From the NCBI GenBank assembly GCA_031279515.1, contig JAITII010000063.1, positions 1 through 32,559 on the forward strand: DNA of 32,559 bases, in the 5' to 3' direction. The notes under the pieces were generated by a model, which was not told where the DNA came from, did no database searches, and saw only the letters and a program-made list of their open reading frames with translations. This document shows, piece by piece, positions 1-6,432 of the stretch. Positions within the stretch are counted from its first letter, which is position 1, and every line of letters begins with the position of its first letter. This stretch comes from Deltaproteobacteria bacterium (GTDB lineage: Bacteria; Desulfobacterota; Desulfarculia; Adiutricales; Adiutricaceae). Position numbers and translations under genes: made by a program.

Positions 1-158
1 AGGCACTCTCCTCGGCGTTCGCAAAAATTGCTGAGAAAAGTGGGTCGGCCAAAGGGGATATGAGTTTACCTGTTGGCCCTTTAGACCTAGAAGAGTTGGT
101 TTTTAAATCGTCCAAAACAGCCTCCCTGGAGCAAATAAATAATGTTACCATAGACTAG
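1..158 (+). CDS. C-terminal tail of an unidentified protein (5' end outside window)
   Basis: The frame beginning at base 3 is open from the window edge to a TAG stop at 156-158, giving 51 residues that end in NNVTID. The other two forward frames close within about 65 bases. The base composition is richer in GC than the spacer that follows, as expected for coding sequence. I recognise no domain in the fragment. It may be the end of a gene on the plus strand, or chance; without the upstream part it cannot be assigned. Confidence 0.4.
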   Translation, partial: ALSSAFAKIAEKSGSAKGDMSLPVGPLDLEELVFKSSKTASLEQINNVTID

Positions 159-223
159 GAACCATTGGCATGCATAAATCCCCTAGTTCGACAGCTCTAA
201 AACGTGTTATTTGGTCGATTGGG

Positions 224-321
224 AGCTCCCTTTCGGGAGCTTTCCACAGATCCCATAGGGCACGATTAATTCTCCCAAAACACCTCTCTGGATACAACTA
301 CTAGATACTTACTTAGGGATA
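224..321 (-). ncRNA. Candidate structured RNA, copy A
   Basis: Read on the minus strand, this copy runs from CCUAAGUAAG (about 318-309) through a helix strand UCCAGAGA (292-285), a loop holding GAAUUAA, the opposing strand UCUGUGGA (250-243), and a 7-bp hairpin AGCUCCC-GAAA-GGGAGCU (241-224) with a GNRA tetraloop. The same order of elements recurs in copy B at 389-484, with different bases but preserved pairing. The loop is GNRA only on the minus strand (the plus strand would read UUUC), which sets the orientation. No known RNA family was recognised. It lies on the same strand as, and downstream of, the transposase at 557-1519. Confidence 0.4.
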
Positions 322-388
322 GGACCAGATGCTACCCTAGGGCACTAAATCTAGGGTGCTAATTGCCTTAATGCCACTCAGGATAGAG

Positions 389-484
389 ACTCCCTTACGA
401 GAGTACTCCCCAGCTCCCGGCGGGTGCGTTTAATTCTACCAAAGCCCCGGACTGGATAAGGCCCTAGGCGCTTACTTAGGTATG
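389..484 (-). ncRNA. Candidate structured RNA, copy B
   Basis: This is the second copy of the element at 224-321. On the minus strand it has CCUAAGUAAG (480-471), helix strand UCCAG then CCGG (456-447), the loop with GAAUUAA, the opposing CCGG and CUGGG (420-408), and a hairpin ACUCUC-GUAA-GGGAGU (404-389). That hairpin has a U-G pair that would be an A-C mismatch on the plus strand, again pointing to a minus-strand RNA. Compared with copy A, single-stranded blocks are conserved while the helices differ in sequence but keep pairing, which is the mark of a structured RNA. Function unknown. Confidence 0.4.
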
Positions 485-550
485 GTCTGCCAGGATTAAA
501 GAAAAGCTTTAAAAGCTAGTTTTAATAGCCTCTGAGGGTAAAAAGCTTAA

Positions 551-1580
551 GGTTCTCTAAAAAAGTGGGATATCCTGGTTACTCATGGGTAGTTCAAAAA
601 AAAGCTTTTGCTCCTCTATGTTTCTTGCCCTGATATCCTCGCGCATCAGGGGCGGGGTTATTAAGGCTTTTTCAACTAGACGCAAAAACATCTGCCCGCC
701 CATTATTGCCCTGCGATGGTTGAACCTAAAGGTATACTCGTCCAGGTAATAGTCAAGGTATTCCTTGTTGGGAAACTTTTTTAAGGAACCCAAAAGCCAC
801 CTTTTCATTAGGGTTACCATTTTGTGTATATTGGGTAAGGCTTTTTTCTCTTGATTCATAATCTTGACTTTATGTAAATAGCCATTATTTCCAAGACCTT
901 GGTAACCCATCCAACCATCTGTTATGACAGTAGTTCCTATCTTAAGAGAGCTACGAATGAAGTCAAAAAGATTTTCTTCTGTTGCGGAAGGTATCTGTTG
1001 TACCCTTACCCGCCCAATGGACTTGCCATCCAGTTCAGCTGCCATGACCACCAGGACCTGGTTAGAAGTCTTAGAGTCTCCCTTGGCTCCATCAATAAGG
1101 CCCCCGATAAAGGCCTCGTCCACTTCTACTGTGCCAGTCAATAATTCCCCTCCAGCTGGGACCATGGCCTTGCGCAGCTTGCGCAGTATATTCCAGCCAG
1201 TGGAGTAAGAGATGCCTAAACTCTTGTGGAGTTCCATGGCAGTTAGCCCAAATTTCTGGTTGGATATGAACCACATGATCCTAAACCAGTCCACCAGGGA
1301 CAAATGGGAATCCTGGAACATAGTCCCGGCCAAGAGACGAAAGGAAGCCCGGCAGCCTGAGCACTTCAAGGTCATGCCGTACCTCCAGAGCCTAGTGCCT
1401 TGGCATTTGGGGCAACGGGGACCTTGGGGCCAACGGACTTTAATAAGGTATTCTATGCAGCTCTCCTGGGTGGAGAACCAGCGCTCAAAATCACTTTGTG
1501 TTAGGTGATAGTCTTCCATATAAATAACTTAGCATATAATTTTAGTTTCAGTCAAAAGATACCCTTCCCATATTTGAACC
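551..1580 (-). mobile_element. Insertion sequence, IS1595-like, with possible terminal inverted repeats
   Basis: The transposase at 557-1519 is flanked by imperfect inverted ends. The left end begins GGTTCTCTAA at 551. The right end, read inward on the minus strand from 1580, begins GGTTCAAATA. Both reach a GGG(A)TATC block about 17-20 bases in. The eight bases outside each end (AAGCTTAA and ACATTTAT) do not match, so there is no target duplication, as in an old insertion or if the ends are misplaced. The left repeat overlaps the last codons of the transposase. The ends are the uncertain part; the element itself is not. Confidence 0.4.
557..1519 (-). CDS. IS1595-family transposase (ISXO2-like)
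   Basis: A 320-residue transposase that would excise and insert its own element. The N-terminus carries a zinc ribbon (C36, C39, C53, C56), followed by a helix-turn-helix-like segment around residues 90-120. The catalytic DDE-type core begins at VEVDEAFIGG (D134), continues with VITDGWMGY (D201), and ends with the family block KRWLLGS plus YLDEYTFRFNHRR (about 257-270). The third acidic residue expected near 230-240 is not obvious, as in some IS1595 members. Length is normal for the family and I see no frameshift, so it may be active. The ATG at 1519 lacks a clear Shine-Dalgarno sequence, common for transposases. Confidence 0.93.
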   Translation of the reverse strand: MEDYHLTQSDFERWFSTQESCIEYLIKVRWPQGPRCPKCQGTRLWRYGMTLKCSGCRASFRLLAGTMFQDSHLSLVDWFRIMWFISNQKFGLTAMELHKSLGISYSTGWNILRKLRKAMVPAGGELLTGTVEVDEAFIGGLIDGAKGDSKTSNQVLVVMAAELDGKSIGRVRVQQIPSATEENLFDFIRSSLKIGTTVITDGWMGYQGLGNNGYLHKVKIMNQEKKALPNIHKMVTLMKRWLLGSLKKFPNKEYLDYYLDEYTFRFNHRRAIMGGQMFLRLVEKALITPPLMREDIRARNIEEQKLFFELPMSNQDIPLF

Positions 1581-1985
1581 ACATTTATCGCTAATATAAG
1601 CATAATATGCAGAAACAGCCCAACTAATTTTTTAAAATATCCAGGCAATTTTGCTAATCCCCAAATACATTTCAAATTGGAGTCTTGTCTATAAATATAT
1701 AGAATGTATAGTTATTTTTCTTTCTAAAGGAATTTTGTAGCGCCTCTGCTAAAACCTTGCAGTAGACTTAAATACTGAAAATATCTAGTAAATTTAGTTA
1801 TCACCTAAGCTGCTTGTCAAGCTACTAAAAATGCAATACTACATACAGTAATAATTAATTTCTTACTACATTTTATAGTAAGCTAACAAATCATATAAAC
1901 ATTTGATCATTTATTATAATTTTATTTTAGAAATTTTATGACAAATTGCTTGACAGAAAAACAATATTAGGCATAATTTATAGCC
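1581..1985. other. AT-rich spacer upstream of the coiled-coil gene
   Basis: About 400 bases, strongly AT-rich, with no gene seen on either strand. The only defined signal is the promoter-like pair at 1950-1977, listed separately. Confidence 0.5.
1950..1977 (+). promoter_or_regulatory. Sigma-70-like promoter directly abutting the start codon
   Basis: A perfect -35 TTGACA (1950-1955) and a -10 CATAAT (1972-1977) are separated by 16 bases. The expected transcription start, about 6-8 bases beyond the -10, falls at 1983-1985, immediately before the ATG at 1986. This would give a leaderless mRNA, consistent with the absence of a clear ribosome binding site there. Confidence 0.5.
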
Positions 1986-2873
1986 ATGGCCACAACTGAA
2001 TTGTACCATAGGGCACTAGCCCCAGAAAGCACGACAAACTCCTTTATACAGCCCTTCAAGGCCAAAAGCTCTACGAACTATGAGTTGCGTGAAGTGGAAG
2101 CCCGGATGAACTGTGCCTTAGAGGAGATAAACGAGCTTTTAGCCTCCATCAAAGACAGGACTGGCTGCTTAGTCCTCCTGTGCCGCTGGAGGGATAACTT
2201 TGCTGCCAACCGCAAGCTATTGACCCAACAGAAGCTAGACCTCTCCAAGAACCTTGTGGCCAAGGAAATAGAGCTAGAGGCCACCAAACTGGCTATTGCC
2301 ACCTTTGCCCACCACTTGGAAGGAAACAGCCAGCCCTATTTGCCCTTTCCTCTCCAGAAAAAAGAGAAAAAGGAGAAATTAGCTAGGCCCGCTGGCCCAG
2401 CCCCATCCATTTTTATCGCCCTTCCCCCTGACTATTTAGATGCCCTTTTAGATCCTGACCTGGACCTGGAGGAAAATCTCTCCCAGCTGCGGAACGAACA
2501 GGAGAAGCTCCAGCAAGAGATCTCCTTGAAAGACCAGAACCTAGGCCCCCTCACTAACACCTTAAAGCGGCTTAAAACCGCCATCTCCCAGGTGCAGAGG
2601 GGAATAAATAAATGTGAAGGGCTCTTGGTACAAAAGGGCAGGGTAGTGGTGGACGCTGCCAAGAAATACAAAAATCTAGTTGAAAAACTAGGATTGGTTC
2701 CCACCGATCCCCAAGTCCCTTTAAGGCTTTCTTCCCAAAGAGAGGCTAATTACCCCAAAGCCCTGGAAAACCTTAGTAGCTTTAACGGGCTACCCGATGA
2801 TCCCTCCTTAATAAAGCCCCTTAGCTCCTTTTCTGGACCAAAAGAAGCCCTCCGCTCCCGCTTTAAGGTATAA
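1986..2873 (+). CDS. Coiled-coil protein of unknown function
   Basis: A 295-residue soluble protein with no signal peptide or membrane segment and no domain I recognise. Two heptad-rich segments are visible, roughly residues 35-110 and 160-225, rich in E, K, L and Q. They are joined by a basic, proline-containing linker with a KKEKKEK stretch near residue 125 and a PPDYLDALLDPDLD acidic patch near 150. The tail from about 235 is low in predicted structure. Codon usage resembles the neighbouring real genes, supporting coding. It is isolated, between an insertion sequence and a 930-base spacer. The antiparallel coil layout suggests a structural or scaffold role, but that is inference only. Confidence 0.75.
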   Translation: MATTELYHRALAPESTTNSFIQPFKAKSSTNYELREVEARMNCALEEINELLASIKDRTGCLVLLCRWRDNFAANRKLLTQQKLDLSKNLVAKEIELEATKLAIATFAHHLEGNSQPYLPFPLQKKEKKEKLARPAGPAPSIFIALPPDYLDALLDPDLDLEENLSQLRNEQEKLQQEISLKDQNLGPLTNTLKRLKTAISQVQRGINKCEGLLVQKGRVVVDAAKKYKNLVEKLGLVPTDPQVPLRLSSQREANYPKALENLSSFNGLPDDPSLIKPLSSFSGPKEALRSRFKV

Positions 2874-3021
2874 AAAACTGCCGCCTTTATTTTTAAAGGC
2901 TTAAAAACATAAGCTTTATGCGACTTTCAAGCTGTGCCCTTTAAAGGCCTATTGCACTTAAAAAACTTATCTTAAGCCCCTAGAAAATCTTTCCCCTAGC
3001 TCTTAAAATCCTCGAAAGGGC

Positions 3022-3055
3022 GCCCCCTTTTAACGCCAAAGAGGGCTCTTTTTTT
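3022..3055 (+). terminator. Intrinsic terminator
   Basis: The stem GCCCCCTTT (3022-3030) pairs with AAAGAGGGC (3038-3046) with one C-A mismatch, the loop is TAACGCC, and the stem is followed by TC and a run of seven to eight T. It lies 150 bases after the coiled-coil gene, so it ends that transcript or an unannotated small RNA. Confidence 0.65.
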
Positions 3056-3499
3056 CTAGCATTCCCCAAATTCTATTTTTTTCTCCTCATTAAAGGGTAC
3101 TTCTCCCTCTTTCCCAGAGTTTTTTGGTGCCAAGTAGCTTATAGTCAATAACTAGACCTTAAAGAGCCCCTTTACCAGTACATACAATATCTGCTAAAGT
3201 TATTTACTATTTACTGTATAGATAGAGGGACCTGGCACAAGACATTATAAATATCTTAGGTATAAGTTAAGGTATAAGAAATAAAGCATGATATATATAG
3301 CTTTTAAAATAAGCGCCTGGTATTAAATTAAAAAATTTAAAAACTATCTATTTACATTTTGCTCTAAGACTAAAAAATAATCCCCCCTTATCTAAGATCA
3401 TTTTTGTTTGCATAATACCTAGTCAAATAGTAGTCGCAATTTTACCCAGCTTAGCTTTTTACTTATATTTTAACTATTTATAGTAAACTCATAATCCAA

Positions 3500-3535
3500 A
3501 AAGGGCCTCAAAAGTCTTTTTGACTTTGGCCCTTT
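3500..3535. terminator. Strong hairpin, possible terminator for minus-strand transcription
   Basis: AAAGGGCC (3500-3507) pairs with GGCCCTTT (3528-3535), and AAAGTC (3511-3516) pairs with GACTTT (3522-3527) around a TTTTT loop: 14 base pairs with a three-base bulge. On the minus strand the stem runs into a short T tract; on the plus strand it does not. No minus-strand gene lies just upstream of it, so its role is unclear. Confidence 0.35.
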
Positions 3536-3806
3536 ATTGACTTTAGGCCTCTTTTGTGTGATAGTTTCCGGGTTGTTTTTTGCTCTATAGCAACTTTAAA
3601 AATTTTTTTAATATCTAATTAATGTAAAGGAACTCTTTCATATTAACTCAGCGCAAAATAAAATTTAACTTAGTTTAATTTAATTAAGTTTAATACTTAT
3701 TATTCTTTACGATAAAGAAGTTCTAAAGGTCATTTCCCTTGTAATTTTATCTGCCTCTAAGACTTAAGGCCCATTTTTAACCTAAATAAAAGCGTTACTA
3801 GTCCAT

Positions 3807-4739
3807 ATGGTAAAGAGCATCCCAGAAACAGCCCTCGTCACCGGAGGGGCAGGCTTTATCGGCTCCCATCTTTGCGAGGCCTTGCTGAAAGAGGGCAAAA
3901 GGGTGAGGATCTTAGATAACCTGTCTTCGGGAAAATGGGAAAATCTGGGGAAAATTGCCTCACAGACAGAGCTTATTGTGGGGGATATCCGGGATAAGAC
4001 AGATGTGTACGCAGCTGTCAAGGGGGCAGCTAAAGTTTTTCATCTTGCAGGATTGGCCTCAGTGCACATGAGCCAGGAAGATCCGGCCCTGTGCCTGGCG
4101 ATAAACGGAATGGGCACCTTAAATGTCTTGGAAGCTTGCGCTTATCATAAAGTACAAAGACTAGTTTACGCCTCAACCTCTGCTGTCTACGGGGATTTGC
4201 CCGGTCCCCATGACGAAGCACAGGTCCCCAAGCCCAATACGCCCTATGCGGCTGTTAAGCTCTTGGGGGAAAACCTTGCCCTCTTTTTTGAGGAACAAAA
4301 AGGATTGCGCACTATATCTTTGCGCTATTTTAATGTCTACGGCCCACGCCAATCTCCAAAGGGCCCTGACTCGGGGGTAATACCACTATTTGTATTAGCC
4401 GGCAAAAAAGGCGAGGCGCCCCAGGTTTATGGTGACGGAAAACAGACGAGGGATTTTATCAATGTGAGGGACGCAGTCCGGGCAGCCATCCTTGCCTCAG
4501 AGGCCAAAATGGCCCGCGGGGTGTATAATATAGGTACTGGTGTTGCCGTGACTATAGAGACTCTTTTAGAAACTCTGTCAGAGGTCATGGGCGGCCTCAA
4601 AGCGCCGCAATATTTGCCGGCAAGGCCAGGCGATACCCTCCACTCCTGGGCAGCCATGGAAAGGGCGAAAAAAGATTTAGCCTTTAACCCGGAAATCAGC
4701 TTGCCCTTGGGACTTAAAGAAGTTTTAAAGGCCTTTTAA
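3807..4739 (+). CDS. NAD-dependent nucleotide-sugar epimerase/dehydratase (UDP-glucose 4-epimerase-like)
   Basis: A 310-residue extended short-chain dehydrogenase. The Rossmann NAD site is GGAGFIGSH (13-21), the catalytic set is the STS block (123-125) plus Y147-x3-K151 (YAAVK), and the family block RYFNVYGPRQ spans 173-182. QTRDFINVRD near 220 is the substrate-side motif of 4-epimerases acting on UDP-sugars. It is probably a cytoplasmic UDP-glucose or UDP-GlcNAc 4-epimerase, or a related dehydratase supplying sugars for surface polysaccharide. The exact substrate cannot be read from the sequence. Full length for the family. The ATG has only a weak upstream ribosome site. It stands alone, with long spacers on both sides. 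Confidence 0.85.
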   Translation: MVKSIPETALVTGGAGFIGSHLCEALLKEGKRVRILDNLSSGKWENLGKIASQTELIVGDIRDKTDVYAAVKGAAKVFHLAGLASVHMSQEDPALCLAINGMGTLNVLEACAYHKVQRLVYASTSAVYGDLPGPHDEAQVPKPNTPYAAVKLLGENLALFFEEQKGLRTISLRYFNVYGPRQSPKGPDSGVIPLFVLAGKKGEAPQVYGDGKQTRDFINVRDAVRAAILASEAKMARGVYNIGTGVAVTIETLLETLSEVMGGLKAPQYLPARPGDTLHSWAAMERAKKDLAFNPEISLPLGLKEVLKAF

Positions 4740-4945
4740 TTTTTTTTCGTAAGGGATGCTAATTTTCTTGATTTTAGTTTATGTTTGTAATATAAGAAGT
4801 GCACAAATTGTTAAGCCAAACCAAAGAGATAAAGAATAGAATATATGATCTCTACCATGAATTGTGGCTATTAGAACTAAGATCTACAATTAACAGAAAA
4901 TACTTGCACCCTCTCTTTTGGGAACTCTAGCCTAGCATTCAAAAT

Positions 4946-4975
4946 TTGACTTGACCTTTATTCCTGTTTTATACT
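4946..4975 (+). promoter_or_regulatory. Possible distal promoter
   Basis: TTGACT (4946-4951) and TATACT (4970-4975) are 18 bases apart. If used, transcripts would start near 4982 and give pal a leader of about 270 bases that includes the 16-bp duplication. The surroundings are AT-rich, so chance is possible. Confidence 0.35.
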
Positions 4976-5040
4976 AAAGAAGATATTTGTCCGAAGCTCC
5001 TTTGAGCCCATATTTTTTAGAAAGGGAGAAAAATTCCGCA

Positions 5041-5072
5041 AGGTCATATAGAATAGAGGTCATATAGAATAG
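5041..5072 (+). repeat. Perfect 16-bp tandem duplication
   Basis: AGGTCATATAGAATAG occurs twice head to tail (5041-5056 and 5057-5072) with no mismatch. It lies about 180 bases upstream of pal. Confidence 0.9.
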
Positions 5073-5215
5073 ACCAAGCATATGACACCTGGGATTTTAC
5101 ATATAGTGTCCGCTGAATTCCGATTTGGCCTCCCTTAAAGACAAAGGGGCCACAAGGAATAGAAAACAGCACCGGGCCATGCGGCTTCCGGTTTATTTTG
5201 GGCCTTTGGGCCATA

Positions 5216-5246
5216 TATAATTCTTTTACTTTAATATTTTGGAGGA
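5216..5246 (+). promoter_or_regulatory. pal proximal -10 element and ribosome binding site
   Basis: A perfect TATAAT at 5216-5221 has only a poor -35 (TTTATT near 5192). GGAGGA at 5241-5246, six bases before the ATG at 5253, is a strong Shine-Dalgarno and fixes the pal start. Confidence 0.5.
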
Positions 5247-5252
5247 ACAAGC

Positions 5253-5696
5253 ATGAAAAAATTATTGATGTTGGTCGCCGTCTTAGCCCTGGCCCTGCCC
5301 CTGGCAAGCTGCGCTAAGAAAGCACAGCCTGTAAGTGGTGACTCAACTGATGACATCCTGCGTCAGGCATTTGTTAATGAGCATATCTATTTTGATTTTG
5401 ACCGCTACAACATCCGTTCAGACCAGGTAACTCGCGTCCAGGCCAAGGCCGCTTTCTTGAATCAAGTAGCTGTCAATGCTGAACTGCAGGGCTATGCAGA
5501 TGAGCGCGGAACCGAAGCCTACAACTTAGCTCTTTCCGATCGTCGCGCCAAGGCAGTTTTAGAGTATCTGACCTTGCAGGGTATCTCTGGTTCTAGGTTA
5601 ACCACTATAGCCTATGGAGAGTCCAACCCCAGGGCTTTTGGCACCACCGAGGCCGACTATCAGTTGAACCGCCGGGTGGAAACCGTAATTCGCTAA
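5253..5696 (+). CDS. pal: Peptidoglycan-associated lipoprotein Pal
   Basis: A 147-residue outer-membrane lipoprotein that tethers the outer membrane to peptidoglycan as part of the Tol-Pal system. Residues 1-19 form a lipoprotein signal with lipobox LASC, so C20 would be acylated. Residues about 45-147 are an OmpA/Pal domain: YFDFDRYNIR opens it, GYADERGT carries the peptidoglycan-contacting Asp, and LSDRRA the conserved Arg. It ends with the usual NRRVE block. Length is typical. Unlike the usual arrangement it is not next to tolQRAB; it has its own promoter and terminator. Start chosen from the strong ribosome site. Confidence 0.93.
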   Translation: MKKLLMLVAVLALALPLASCAKKAQPVSGDSTDDILRQAFVNEHIYFDFDRYNIRSDQVTRVQAKAAFLNQVAVNAELQGYADERGTEAYNLALSDRRAKAVLEYLTLQGISGSRLTTIAYGESNPRAFGTTEADYQLNRRVETVIR

Positions 5697-5755
5697 GCCT
5701 TTGCCATCTTTAATAAAGCCTTTACCAAATTTACTTTAAGTGCATGATGCACCTT

Positions 5756-5786
5756 AAGAGGCCCTGCTCCCGCAGGGCCTCTTTAA
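5756..5786 (+). terminator. Intrinsic terminator of pal
   Basis: AAGAGGCCCTGC (5756-5767) and GCAGGGCCTCTT (5772-5783) form a perfect 12-bp stem with a TCCC loop; the T tract is short. It lies 60 bases after the pal stop. Confidence 0.85.
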
Positions 5787-6432
5787 CTTTACCTCCCCTA
5801 TAAATTTCCCCGCTAGCTTCCCTTGACCCCTCCCCAAAAGCATTTCCCATATAGTTCCCATCTTTATTTCCCGCGGCCCCTGGCACAAGTTCTTAAAGGT
5901 CTGCTAAGAGGCTTTTTGCGCCATTTGTCAAAATAAAGCAGGCTAAAAAAGAGATAAAAATTTTAATCTTCTCTGCTGATTTTCCCCTTCTATCTTTTTC
6001 TCCACAAATTCTAGTGGGAGACTACTTTCTTTTCCCTTATATTGCGGTCGAAAGCAAAAAATTTAGACTTTAGGGCCTAACTAGATACCAAAAATCCCCC
6101 TTGACCGCACTGGAGAAAAATTTTTTTCTCCCTCTTTTTTAAGGGCTTATCTTAGTTATGACAAATAAGGGCCCACTTTAGAGCAAAATTATTGAGATAT
6201 TTCCTACTTTGGGCTAAACTAGTGAAGTATGTTCTATCTCCCATATTTAGATGCTAAGCCTAGATACAGAGATATGACTGTTCTTTTCAATATATTGTGG
6301 CAAATTAATATCAAAGCCCATATACTTGAAAAACATAGAAAAGAACATAGTTAACAACCCCCAAATGGACAGGACTTAAAGTACCTTGCCACAATCGAGT
6401 AAGCTCGCCAAGCTGAAGGATATAACCAAAAC
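5787..6432. other. AT-rich spacer upstream of cheA
   Basis: About 650 bases with no open frame that looks coding and no clear sigma-70, sigma-28 or sigma-54 promoter. The only signal I can name is AAGGA at 6416-6420, ahead of cheA. Confidence 0.45.

Larger units (their letters stand above)
159..550. other. Non-coding spacer holding two diverged structured repeats
   Basis: No credible open frame is present. The stretch holds two imperfect copies of a roughly 95-base element (224-321 and 389-484). Between them is a separate perfect 7-bp inverted repeat, ACCCTAG at 334-340 with CTAGGGT at 351-357. The two copies are described as candidate RNAs in their own entries. Confidence 0.6.
2874..3806. 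other. Long AT-rich spacer with hairpins, no gene seen
   Basis: Over 900 bases without a convincing open frame. It holds a 7-bp inverted repeat GCCTTTA/TAAAGGC (2883-2900) just after the coiled-coil gene, a terminator at 3022-3055, and a long hairpin at 3500-3535. Otherwise it is AT-rich with short direct repeats such as AGGTATAAG near 3258 and 3270. It could hold a small RNA ending at 3055, but no promoter is evident. Confidence 0.5.
4740..5252. other. Spacer and putative long leader upstream of pal
   Basis: No gene seen. A short AAAGGCCTTT dyad followed by eight T at the end of the epimerase gene may be a weak terminator. The region contains a promoter-like pair at 4946-4975, a 16-bp perfect tandem duplication at 5041-5072, a GGCC-stemmed hairpin at about 5127-5151, and the proximal pal promoter at 5216-5221. 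Confidence 0.45.

Noticed and set aside
388-484. Resemblance of the minus strand to a segment of 16S rRNA (GGGGAGUAC then a GNRA hairpin)
   Set aside because: The match is short, the flanking rRNA sequence is absent, and the second copy at 224-321 lacks the GGGGAGUAC block, so an rRNA fragment is unlikely.
224-484. Reading the two repeats as CRISPR or integron attC sites
   Set aside because: There are only two diverged copies of about 95 bases, with no spacer array, no cas or integrase gene, and no attC core sequences.
3231-3250. TGGCAC at 3232 and again near 5881 as possible sigma-54 -24 elements
   Set aside because: Neither has the TTGC-type -12 element at the required spacing.
5044-5307. 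Minus-strand frame of about 87 codons across the pal promoter
   Set aside because: It overlaps the pal start, ribosome site and signal peptide, and has no recognisable features.
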